Part shown: one piece after another, positions 25,141 through 33,400 of the stretch | Numbering within the stretch: the first letter of the stretch is position 1 | Layout of the letters: every line of letters starts with the position of its first letter | DNA from: Phormidesmis sp963710175 | GTDB lineage: Bacteria > Cyanobacteriota > Cyanobacteriia > Phormidesmidales > Phormidesmidaceae | Reading direction: 5' to 3' | Length of the DNA stretch: 64,000 nt | Assembly: GCA_963710175.1 (NCBI GenBank) | Contig: CAVPZC010000001.1 | Location: 1,922,001-1,986,000, forward strand | Position numbers and translations under genes: made by a program | Notes under the pieces: model-generated | What the model was told of the DNA's origin: nothing | Database searches by the model: none | Seen by the model: the letters and a program-made list of their open reading frames with translations, nothing else

Positions 25141-25815
25141 ATGAGATTTAATCAAAAATTTTGGGGTTGTTTCCTCGCTGCCGCCCTCGTTGCTGTTGCC
25201 CTCAATACGGTTGGTTGGCGATCCTTAGCTTTCATTTTTGACCGCAACGCGCTAATTCAGTTTTTTTCTGAGGCGGGCGATCGCACTACATCGGTGCGCA
25301 GCGTCGGACTATTTCTTTTAGCCCATATCGCAGCCAATGCGGTAGGCATTCCCGGGACGGTGTTAGTGATTGTCGGCGGGGCAGTCTATGGCCTGTGGTG
25401 GGGCGCAGTATGGTCAGTGATTGGGGCTACGCTAGGCGCTGTCGCCGCCTTCTGGCTGGCTCGCTACTTACTTTACGACTGGTTTGAGCGGCGGTTTCAC
25501 CATCGCCCCCTGCTCAAAAAACTCAACAGCGCTATTTGCGACAAATCTCTAGGCTGCGTGCTGACTGTTCGGTTCTCGCCTATCTCACCGTTTAACGTGG
25601 TGAATTTTGCCTTTGGGCTAACGCCAGTTCCGGTTGCAGACTATGCTGCTGGCACCCTGATTGGCATTATCCCCGGTACCCTGGCCTATACTTGGCTGGG
25701 CGTCACTGGCGCAGAGGCGCTGAGCGGCGGCAAGCTCCTGCCGCTGATCTGCTGTTTAGTGCTGCTCATGCTGCTGTCTGCTATACCGCTGATTGTGCAT
25801 CGCGCTCAGACTTAA
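25141..25815 (+). CDS. Second TVP38/TMEM64 family membrane protein
   Basis: A 224-residue paralogue of the preceding protein: a first helix (FWGCFLAAALVAVALNTVGW), then LLAHIAANAVGIPGTVLVIVGGAVYGLWWG, AVAAFWLARYLLYDW, and VRFSPISPFNVVNFAFGLTPV, which is the diagnostic F/R-L/F-S-P-x2-P-F-N block. The frame opens at a TTG at 25099 directly after the previous stop, but ATG 25141 is the better start because the first 14 residues have no membrane character. It is third in the arsS cluster. A dispersed repeat copy follows downstream. Substrate unknown. Confidence 0.87.
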   Translation: MRFNQKFWGCFLAAALVAVALNTVGWRSLAFIFDRNALIQFFSEAGDRTTSVRSVGLFLLAHIAANAVGIPGTVLVIVGGAVYGLWWGAVWSVIGATLGAVAAFWLARYLLYDWFERRFHHRPLLKKLNSAICDKSLGCVLTVRFSPISPFNVVNFAFGLTPVPVADYAAGTLIGIIPGTLAYTWLGVTGAEALSGGKLLPLICCLVLLMLLSAIPLIVHRAQT

Positions 25816-25893
25816 TGGCTTGCACAGTGCCGTATCCCTCTTGATCTCGTAACTTAGTAAAGCGTGCTGAATTTGAGGCACTGTGCTTGATTT

Positions 25894-25986
25894 TATAGCT
25901 TCCGGCACTTTGCTTCATGCAGCATTACTGACTGTAAGCCATATATAGCAACAGGCGAAGCGCGAATGCATCCGCGCTTCGCTATA
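25894..25986. repeat. Dispersed hairpin repeat, copy 2
   Basis: About 93 bp from TATAGCTTCCGG to CGCTTCGCTATA, nearly identical at both ends to copy 1 at 17924 but with about 12 bases missing in the middle (the CAAAGTGCTCCGCGAG part). It lies between the second TVP38 gene and the mechanosensitive channel gene. Its ends are inverted copies of each other (TATAGC/GCTATA). Confidence 0.75.
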
Positions 25987-26049
25987 ACTGAGAGGCTTTA
26001 GATGAAAACTAAAGCAGGCGTGGTTAAGAGAGCATCTATAGGCTAGGCA

Positions 26050-27714
26050 ATGGTGGATAGAAAGTCAGAGAGCAGCGGATCAAACCATCCCTATAAACGG
26101 GGCAGCACCGATCCCAAGCGGATTTTTCGGCTAATTTTGGGGGCGGTACTGACTTTTACGGTGGCGATCGCCCTACCCTTTGTAGTCCCTGCCGCGCTGT
26201 TTCCGGGCAGCATGTTTGCCAGCGACAGATCAGCGCCTGTGGTGATTGACGGCCACGCTGTCTTTCGGGTGACCGATACGGTTGCCACCGCTAGCGCCGC
26301 TGACCGGGCCAAAACCATCAGCCGCAGTTTGCAGCCGTTTGCTCAGCAAGAGATCATCCCAGAAATTAGAGTAGATGCGCCCTCCAGGGAAGAGGGCCTA
26401 GCCACCGTCTGGCTCGAATCGCCCTCGCTGGCAGATCCTCAGATGGAGTTTAACTTTACAGTCACCCCAGAGGATACAACCAGCAACCTCACGTCGGCGC
26501 GGCAGGCAGAAGAGTGGGCCGCCCAGCTCGAAAAGACTTTTACCAAAGCCAAGCTACAGCGCCAGCCCGAATATATTCAGCAGCATCTGTGGCAGGTGCC
26601 GGTTGTGCCATTGGTAGCCGCATTAGCCCATTTGCTAACGGGTGTGCTCTGGCGTAAATATCTGTACCAGCTGCTGCAAGCAGCGGCAATGGAGGACGAG
26701 TCGGAGGCCGGTCAGTTCACCACGCTCAACCTATTTCTCAATGCGACGCTGCTGCTGCTGCGGCTGGGCATTTGGATAGCAGCGCTGCTCTATGCCACCA
26801 ATCTTTTTCCCAATACCCGTCAGATCAGCCACCGCATTATCTCTAGGCTGACTGAGTCTTTTACGGCTCAGACGATTCCGCTCGGCAACAATTCCATCTC
26901 CATGCTGGATATTTTTCGGCTGCTGGTGCTGGTGCTGCTGGTCACGGTTGTTGCCCAAATTATTTCTAATACGCTCAAACGCCGGGTGTTGCAAGAAACT
27001 GGCATCAATCGAGGTGTGCAGGAGGCGATCGCCATCCTGCTGCGCTACAGCCTAATTTTTGTAGGCTGCATTATTGTCTTGCAGGCTTCAGGCATTAACC
27101 TCAGCTCACTGACGCTGCTTGCCAGCGCTCTGGGCGTAGGGGCCGGTCTGGGCCTGCAAAATATCGTCAAAGACATCGGCAGCGGCCTGGTCCTGGTTTT
27201 TGAGCGGCCTGTTCAGGTCGGCGAATTTATTCAGGTTGGCGAGCAGACCGGCACCGTCGAACGGATCGGCGCGCGCTCTTCTGAAATTCGCACCGTTGAC
27301 CAGGTCTCCATTATCGTGCCAAATTCTCACCTATTAGAAAACGAAGTGGTGAACTGGAGCCACCGCAATCCCATTTCTCGCATTCGGATTCCGGTCGGCG
27401 TGGCCTACAAGTCCGAACCGAAGCAGGTGCGCGACTTACTCCTGAGCGTAGGTCGCCAGCATCCGGACGTGCTGGCGACCCCCCCGCCTCAGGTACTCTT
27501 CCAGGAGTTCGGCGACAGCGCCCTCCAGTTTGAGCTGCTGGTGTGGGTTTCTCAGCCCAGCCGTCAGTTTATTATCAAGAGCGATCTGTACTTCATGCTG
27601 GCCGAAACCCTACGCCAGCACGATATCGAGATTCCCTTTCCCCAGCGCCAGCTGCATGTTGTTTGGAGCGATTTGCCAGTTCAGCAGCCCCATTCCAAAA
27701 ATAATGGCGGGTAA
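26050..27714 (+). CDS. MscS-family mechanosensitive ion channel
   Basis: A 554-residue inner-membrane channel of the small-conductance mechanosensitive type, larger than E. coli MscS (286). An N-terminal hydrophobic segment (FRLILGAVLTFTVAIALPFVV) leads into a periplasmic domain of about 130 residues. Further helices follow, then the pore helix block SLTLLASALGVGAGLGLQNIVKDIGSGL and the beta domain (FIQVGEQTGTVERIGARSSEIRTVD, then IIVPNS). The C-terminal cage part includes VLFQEFGDSALQFELLVWV. It should open under membrane tension to release solutes after osmotic downshock. It is monocistronic here. Confidence 0.93.
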   Translation: MVDRKSESSGSNHPYKRGSTDPKRIFRLILGAVLTFTVAIALPFVVPAALFPGSMFASDRSAPVVIDGHAVFRVTDTVATASAADRAKTISRSLQPFAQQEIIPEIRVDAPSREEGLATVWLESPSLADPQMEFNFTVTPEDTTSNLTSARQAEEWAAQLEKTFTKAKLQRQPEYIQQHLWQVPVVPLVAALAHLLTGVLWRKYLYQLLQAAAMEDESEAGQFTTLNLFLNATLLLLRLGIWIAALLYATNLFPNTRQISHRIISRLTESFTAQTIPLGNNSISMLDIFRLLVLVLLVTVVAQIISNTLKRRVLQETGINRGVQEAIAILLRYSLIFVGCIIVLQASGINLSSLTLLASALGVGAGLGLQNIVKDIGSGLVLVFERPVQVGEFIQVGEQTGTVERIGARSSEIRTVDQVSIIVPNSHLLENEVVNWSHRNPISRIRIPVGVAYKSEPKQVRDLLLSVGRQHPDVLATPPPQVLFQEFGDSALQFELLVWVSQPSRQFIIKSDLYFMLAETLRQHDIEIPFPQRQLHVVWSDLPVQQPHSKNNGG

Positions 27715-28693
27715 GTTCAATGGCCAGTAGAAAGCTGACTTGCTCTGCTCTCTTGTAGCGACTGGCACTCAGTATAGATATACAGATGAGGGGAAACACC
27801 CCCACCCAGCTGTGGCGACCGTAGCAGAAATACTGCTGCATAGACAGCGCTTTGCTGTGAGAACAAAACTCTCAAGCAGGCAGCTACGGCATCCGTCTTC
27901 GCCACTGCAAAAACGCGCCGCTGCTCGGTCTTTGGTTTAATGCCGCCAGCGCTGAAGGATTTGCAAACCCACCATGCAAAAATTATTCGCAGACTTTCGA
28001 CATAGAGGCGCTCAGCCTGCGTTTAGCCTCTTTTTAGCCGTTTTTTCTTCTTTGTACAGCCAGCCGCCTTAAAAAATATTTATATTTTGCAAAGAGCGAA
28101 AAAGGGTTTAAACGGCTGTTTTATGCAGCTCAGTACTTTCCAATATAGTTTGATACAAATAATATTATCTTAAGATTCAGACTTAAAGACGTCTATAAAA
28201 GCTTCGGATTATCGGTAGAAAAGTCCGCAGTTCACCCGTTTGCCGCTACAAAACAAGCGGAGCCTCAGCGCAGTCTTGCAGCGATTTCTCCTTAATCCCT
28301 CTCTGAGCAGGGTGCTAATTGATACGGACTACTGGATCCGTAAGGATTGATTTCGCGCAATTTGCAGTGTAATAATCATTTCTCAGAAAGATTTTAAGTA
28401 TATCCATTGAGAAATATTCATCAGGAAAACGGGCAGGTCAGTAATTTTCCGTATGAATTTATCAGATCTTCATAAACTTCGTCAGATTTTTAGCGGATTT
28501 TGCTGCTGAAGCGATCGCCTTGGTCATAGCCTGTTTAGCAAACGGGCGCCTACTGAAGTGCCTGTCGGCATGAGAGATCCAAGTTAAGTTCCCTGTTCGT
28601 GCTTCTGCGGCCTAGCCCGCTCAAAATCTAACGAGCTGAATGAAAGCTGATGAGCACTCTCCAGCTAATTGAGTTAATTGATTGGTTTTTAGA
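27715..28693. other. Nearly 1-kb upstream region of the exported-protein operon
   Basis: About 980 bases with no gene I can support; the only reading frames are short and motif-free. Parts of it (about 28060-28180) are AT-rich. The sequence TTAGCCGTTT near 28038 is inverted near 28122 (AAACGGCT), a weak pairing. A regulatory region this long before a four-gene operon may hold several promoters or a long 5' leader, but I cannot point to specific sites. Confidence 0.4.
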
Positions 28694-29707
28694 ATGGTTA
28701 CGAAAATGACGCTTGGCCGCAGGAACTTCAGCAGGCAACTGATCAATGGGCAATTGAGGCGATGGCTTAAGTTTGGCCGTTTCGTAGCGCTAGGAACTGT
28801 ATTGAGCTTGGCGATCAACAGCTTAGTGTTGCCAGCGGCGCTAGCTCAAGCGACTATTCCCAACCAGGCAAACGTTCAATACGATGCACCCAGCAACGGT
28901 CAGCCTAACCAGCCGACGACAGGTCGGGTCGATACGCCTTCTAATACGGTGCGCTATCCGGTGAGCGCTGTGCTGGGCACCTCTACACTCGGTCTCAGCC
29001 TGGTGAAATCAGCAGATAAGTCGGCAGCTGAGCCAGGAGACGTGGTGCTTTACCAGCTGCTGCTGCGCAATCAGGGCACGCAGACCGCCAACAATTTACA
29101 AATTAGTGACACCCTACCGCTGGGCGTCCAGTTCGTAGAAGGATCGGCGACCGGCGACCCAACGCCGCCAACTGCGGTGACGCTCAGTGGCCGCAATCTG
29201 ACGCTCGCCTTTCCGCCCCTACCGCCAGGCGGTGCGTTGAATATCGCCTACGCTGCTGTGCTCACACCCGATGCAATTCGAGGCAATGGCCGCAACGTTG
29301 CGGTTGCCTCAGCAATTGGGTTTGAAAATGTGGAAGCGGCCTTTCAGCTGACCATTCGCCAGGGCATTTTGTCGGACTGCGGCACCATTATTGGCCGCGT
29401 ATTTGTAGATAAAAACTTCGACGGCGAACAGCAGCGCGGCGAACCTGGCGTTCCCAATGCGGTGATTTACATGGAGAGCGGTAATCGCATCATCACCGAC
29501 CCGGACGGTCTCTTTTCTGTAGCCAATGCGCTGTCGGGCAACCGAGTTGGCGCACTAGACCTGGCCAGTTTGCCTGGCTATACTCTCGCGCCCAACCTCT
29601 TTCGGGTAGAAGACAACAGCCAGTCTCGTCTGGTGCGGTTAGAGCCCGGCGGCCTCGCTCGGATGAACTTTGCAGTGACCCCCACATTCGGTGAAGGAGA
29701 AGGTTGA
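28694..29707 (+). CDS. Exported DUF11 / SdrD-B-like beta-sandwich protein
   Basis: A 337-residue exported protein. The signal peptide has a long basic n-region and the hydrophobic core VALGTVLSLAINSLVLPAALA, cleaved near LAQA. The first domain (about 80-215) is a DUF11/TIGR01451-type repeat: PGDVVLYQLLLRNQGTQ, then ISDTLPLGVQFVEGSA. The second (about 230-330) is SdrD-B-like: GTIIGRVFVDKNFDGEQQRGEPGV, then TDPDGLFSV, with acidic residues that in other members bind calcium. The frame opens at TTG 28682, but I use ATG 28694. The stop is two bases before the next start. First gene of the four-gene exported-protein operon. Function unknown; likely a cell-surface adhesin or spacer. Confidence 0.82.
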   Translation: MVTKMTLGRRNFSRQLINGQLRRWLKFGRFVALGTVLSLAINSLVLPAALAQATIPNQANVQYDAPSNGQPNQPTTGRVDTPSNTVRYPVSAVLGTSTLGLSLVKSADKSAAEPGDVVLYQLLLRNQGTQTANNLQISDTLPLGVQFVEGSATGDPTPPTAVTLSGRNLTLAFPPLPPGGALNIAYAAVLTPDAIRGNGRNVAVASAIGFENVEAAFQLTIRQGILSDCGTIIGRVFVDKNFDGEQQRGEPGVPNAVIYMESGNRIITDPDGLFSVANALSGNRVGALDLASLPGYTLAPNLFRVEDNSQSRLVRLEPGGLARMNFAVTPTFGEGEG

Positions 29708-29709
29708 TC

Positions 29710-32700
29710 ATGCGCCTATTCACAACTTTGAATTTCGGCCTTTTAACGTCTGCTGTGGGGGCATTGCTACTTCTCCAATCTCCGGCTCAAGCGCAATCCG
29801 CTAAGCCGTCTTCTGCTGCCAGCAAGTCTGCCGGGCTGCCTGCTGTGAGCAGTGCCGGTTCGCTAACTGACGATTTTCAGCTGGCTGAGGATTGGACTAC
29901 GCAGCTGACGCCGCCCGCCTCTACCTTGTCCGCGCCTACAGTGGCCCAAACTACAGTGGCCCAAACTACCGATGCGCTGGTCGAAACTGAGCCGGTAATC
30001 GCACCGCCCGTCCCCATCAACTCTCAGATGATCAACGAGCGGGTGCAGGGCGAGGTAGAAGGCGAAATTGATGACGTGATCATTCGCCAGGTGCCGAACC
30101 CAGCGCTGATTGAGCAGACCTATCAGCTTCAGGTTGCACCGACAGCAGATGTGCAAATTCGCGCTGATCGCCGCTCTACCGTCAAGCTAGGGGGCAGCAT
30201 CACCGATGAGAGCGGTGAAATTTTAGCGGGCGATGTGGTGGTTACGCTGACTGCCAGCGCTGGAGAATTTATCGGGGCTGATTACGATATTGACCGGGCG
30301 GGCTTTCAGGTGCTGGCGCGGCGCGGCGAATTTGAGGCGGAGCTGCGCTCTGGCTTGGATGCTCAGCGAGTGGTGATTCGCGCTAGCGCGGCTCGAAACG
30401 ATCTGCTAGCTCAGACGCCGCTGGCACTAGAAAACAACCTGGTCAATGGGGCCGGAGAGATCGAAGCCTATACAGAAGTGAGCTTTATTACACCGCTGCG
30501 GCCCTCGCTGGTGACTGGGGTAGTCGATCTGCGCTTTGGGTCTGCTTCTACCAACTTTTGGGGCAGCTTTAGCGATTTTCTCGCCCCGGATAAAATCGAC
30601 AAAACTGAGCTAGAGGGGCGGGTGGCCATCTTTGGTACGGGAGCGATTGGCGACTGGCTGTTTACGGGGGCCTATAACAGCGATCGCAATCTCAACGAGC
30701 GCTGTGACCAAACCCGGCTCTACAGAGACGTGCAGGCCTGCGAGCAAACCTATCCGGTCTATGGCGATAGCTCGACGAATGACTATCTCACCCCCTCAAT
30801 TGACAGCCTCTATCTGCGCTTTCAGCAGGACGCTTCCGTCATCGAAGCTGAGCCTAACTTCTTTATGTGGGGCGACTACAGTACTAATGAGTTCTCCCGA
30901 CCTTCGCAGCTGTTTAGCGCGACTAGCCGTCAGCTGCACGGCTTTATGGGCAACTACACCCTGCTGGGCGGCGAAAATAGCGGCCTACAGCTGACGGCGA
31001 TGTATGCCGACAATATTCGCCCGTTTAAGCGCGATACGATTGTTCCGGATGGCACGAGCGGCTTTTACTTTCTCTCAGAGCCGCTGATACTGGCGGGCAG
31101 TGAGGAAATTTTTATCGAGGTAGAAGAGCTTAACCGTCCCGGCACGGTGATTGAGCGGGTGGCGATGACGCGGGGGGCAGACTACCGAATTGACTATGAT
31201 CGCGGGGCGATTTTATTCACGCAGCCGGTGAGCGCTGTCGATGCCAATCCGTTTGGCCCGCCTCTGGTGCGGCGAATTGTTGCTTCTTACCAGATAGACG
31301 GGCAAGAGACGGGCGGTGAGCTGTTTGGGGCTCGGGCTCAGTACAACTTTTCTTACGATCTGGAGAACCCGAGCTGGATTGGCGCATCGGTGGTGACCGA
31401 AGACAATGCCGTCAGTGACTTTACGCTCTACGGCGTCGATGCGCTGGTTTCGCTGGGCGATCGCGCTCAGATAATTGGTGAATTTGCTCAGTCTTCGCTG
31501 AGCGGCACCGTCAACGATGGTGACGGCACGGCCTACCGCATTGAAGCCAACGGCGAAATTGCCAATAACTTTTTTGGCCGGGCCTATTTGCGTGGGGCTG
31601 ACAGCGGCTTTAACAATACGGCAACGACCAGCTTCCGGCCAGGGCAAACCCGCTGGGGAGCTGAGCTATCGGCCCTGGTCGGCGAGGACACCCAGTTTGA
31701 AGTGCAGTACGACCAAGAGGAAAATCGCGGCACCGCCCCGGCTATTCGCAGCGGGTTTGATGCGCTGCGATCGCCCGGATTTTTCTCGCTGCCAGGCGCC
31801 AGCGTCGATAACTCACTGACCACTGTGCGGGCCGGGGTACAGCAGCAGCTCGGCGAAGCAACGGTGGATCTGTCGTATGTGTATCGCGATCGCAATGACC
31901 GCATCGGCAGTCTCGACTTCAGCAGCAGCCAGCTCGTCTCTGGGCTGACGCTGCCACTGGCCGACAACCTCTCTTTTCGCGCCCAAAACGAATTCAATCT
32001 CGGTGGCGACAATGACCCGATCTATCCAGGCCGCACCGTTTTGGGGCTGGACTATCAGCCGCTGCCGGAAGTCACTGTGCGGCTAGCGCAGCAGTTCTTT
32101 CAGGACAGCGATGTCGCCCCAGATTCGATTACCTCGCTCGATACCCTGCTCAACTACGACCTCTCTGACAGCACTCAGCTCACCGGGCGCTACTCCATTT
32201 TGGGCGGCGTCAGTGGCGTCACTGGGCAGGGCGCAGTCGGCCTCAACCACCGTTGGAATATTGCGCCGGGTCTCAATATGGATTTGGGCTACGAGCGAAT
32301 CATGGGTGAAGGCCTGGGCGTGATTGGCACGGGCGAGCGCTTTGCGCAGCCTTTTGCGGTGGGGCAGTCGGCAGCCGCGCTGGGACTAGCGCCGGGCAGC
32401 ACCTATTCGGTGGGGCTGGAATATTTGGACAATCGAGATTTTCAGGCCAGCGCTCGGGCTGAGTTTCGCGATAGCAGCATCGGCGGCGACAATACGGTAC
32501 TAACCGCGTCAATGGCCGGACGACTGTCGCCTGCGCTAACGGCGCTGGGGCGATTTGAGTATGCGGACTATGCCAACCAGGTGCTGACCGGTCGCTTTGG
32601 CAATACCAGCAGCTTCAAGCTAGGCATGGCTTACCGCGACCCGGCGAGCGATCGCTTCAACGGACTGCTGAGCTATGAATACGCCACCAACCCGTCGATT

Positions 32701-33396
32701 ACGATCAATTCTCCTGGTAACAACGACATCAGCGAGCACACGCTAGCCGCTGAAGGTATCTACGCCCCCAACTATCGCTGGGAGTTTTACGGTAAATACG
32801 GCCTGCGCTATACCAACGCTGATTTAGCCTCGCAGGGGCTGAGCGGCATTTCCAATACGATTCACCTGGCTCAGCTGCGCACCGCCTATCGGTTTGCCTA
32901 CCGCTGGGATATTGTCGGCGAAGTTCGCTACGTCAGCCAGCCTTCGGTCAGCTACAACGAAACTGCGCTGGCCCTGGAAACCGGCTACTACGCGACGCCC
33001 GATCTGCGCTTGGGCGTGGGCTACAGCTTTGGTCAGGCGAATGATCGCAGCTTTCAGGGGGGAGGCGATCGCGACGATGGCGGCTTTTACTTAGCCGCCA
33101 CCTTCAAAGTCAACGAACTGTTCAACGGCTTTGGTCTGCAAGAGGTAGCGCCGCCCCAACAAACCGAGTCTGCGGTTGAAGAAGCCAGCGCTCCCAGTGA
33201 CGAGAGCGTCTCCAGCGCACCAGCCAATGAGCTGATAGCGCTATTAAACGGCCCGAGCCCGCCGATTAGCCCGCATCTGATGACAACAACGCTATTTCCC
33301 ACTAAATGGAGTAAAGCGCAGCTCAAGGGTGACTTGCTATCCAGCAGCTTGCCGCTGACAGCCCCGGACATGATCAACTACGGAGGTGAGCAGTAA
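29710..33396 (+). CDS. Giant predicted outer-membrane beta-barrel protein with Ig-like domain
   Basis: A 1228-residue protein. The signal peptide is clear (LLTSAVGALLLLQSPAQAQ). A low-complexity Ser/Thr/Ala region runs to about residue 120, followed by an Ig-like beta domain (about 135-235; KLGGSITDESGEILAGDVVVTL). From about 250 to 1130 the sequence alternates aromatic and polar residues in short beta segments ending in Y/F pairs, with many Asp/Asn-rich loops, as in large outer-membrane barrels (for example LRLGVGYSFGQAN near the end). A final barrel strand (GGFYLAATFKV) is followed by an atypical disordered extension of about 95 residues. GGAGAAGG precedes the ATG at 29710. No TonB plug or POTRA domain was seen. 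It may be a surface-display or secretion channel for its operon partners; that is inference. Confidence 0.78.
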   Translation: MRLFTTLNFGLLTSAVGALLLLQSPAQAQSAKPSSAASKSAGLPAVSSAGSLTDDFQLAEDWTTQLTPPASTLSAPTVAQTTVAQTTDALVETEPVIAPPVPINSQMINERVQGEVEGEIDDVIIRQVPNPALIEQTYQLQVAPTADVQIRADRRSTVKLGGSITDESGEILAGDVVVTLTASAGEFIGADYDIDRAGFQVLARRGEFEAELRSGLDAQRVVIRASAARNDLLAQTPLALENNLVNGAGEIEAYTEVSFITPLRPSLVTGVVDLRFGSASTNFWGSFSDFLAPDKIDKTELEGRVAIFGTGAIGDWLFTGAYNSDRNLNERCDQTRLYRDVQACEQTYPVYGDSSTNDYLTPSIDSLYLRFQQDASVIEAEPNFFMWGDYSTNEFSRPSQLFSATSRQLHGFMGNYTLLGGENSGLQLTAMYADNIRPFKRDTIVPDGTSGFYFLSEPLILAGSEEIFIEVEELNRPGTVIERVAMTRGADYRIDYDRGAILFTQPVSAVDANPFGPPLVRRIVASYQIDGQETGGELFGARAQYNFSYDLENPSWIGASVVTEDNAVSDFTLYGVDALVSLGDRAQIIGEFAQSSLSGTVNDGDGTAYRIEANGEIANNFFGRAYLRGADSGFNNTATTSFRPGQTRWGAELSALVGEDTQFEVQYDQEENRGTAPAIRSGFDALRSPGFFSLPGASVDNSLTTVRAGVQQQLGEATVDLSYVYRDRNDRIGSLDFSSSQLVSGLTLPLADNLSFRAQNEFNLGGDNDPIYPGRTVLGLDYQPLPEVTVRLAQQFFQDSDVAPDSITSLDTLLNYDLSDSTQLTGRYSILGGVSGVTGQGAVGLNHRWNIAPGLNMDLGYERIMGEGLGVIGTGERFAQPFAVGQSAAALGLAPGSTYSVGLEYLDNRDFQASARAEFRDSSIGGDNTVLTASMAGRLSPALTALGRFEYADYANQVLTGRFGNTSSFKLGMAYRDPASDRFNGLLSYEYATNPSITINSPGNNDISEHTLAAEGIYAPNYRWEFYGKYGLRYTNADLASQGLSGISNTIHLAQLRTAYRFAYRWDIVGEVRYVSQPSVSYNETALALETGYYATPDLRLGVGYSFGQANDRSFQGGGDRDDGGFYLAATFKVNELFNGFGLQEVAPPQQTESAVEEASAPSDESVSSAPANELIALLNGPSPPISPHLMTTTLFPTKWSKAQLKGDLLSSSLPLTAPDMINYGGEQ

Positions 33397-33400
33397 ATAG

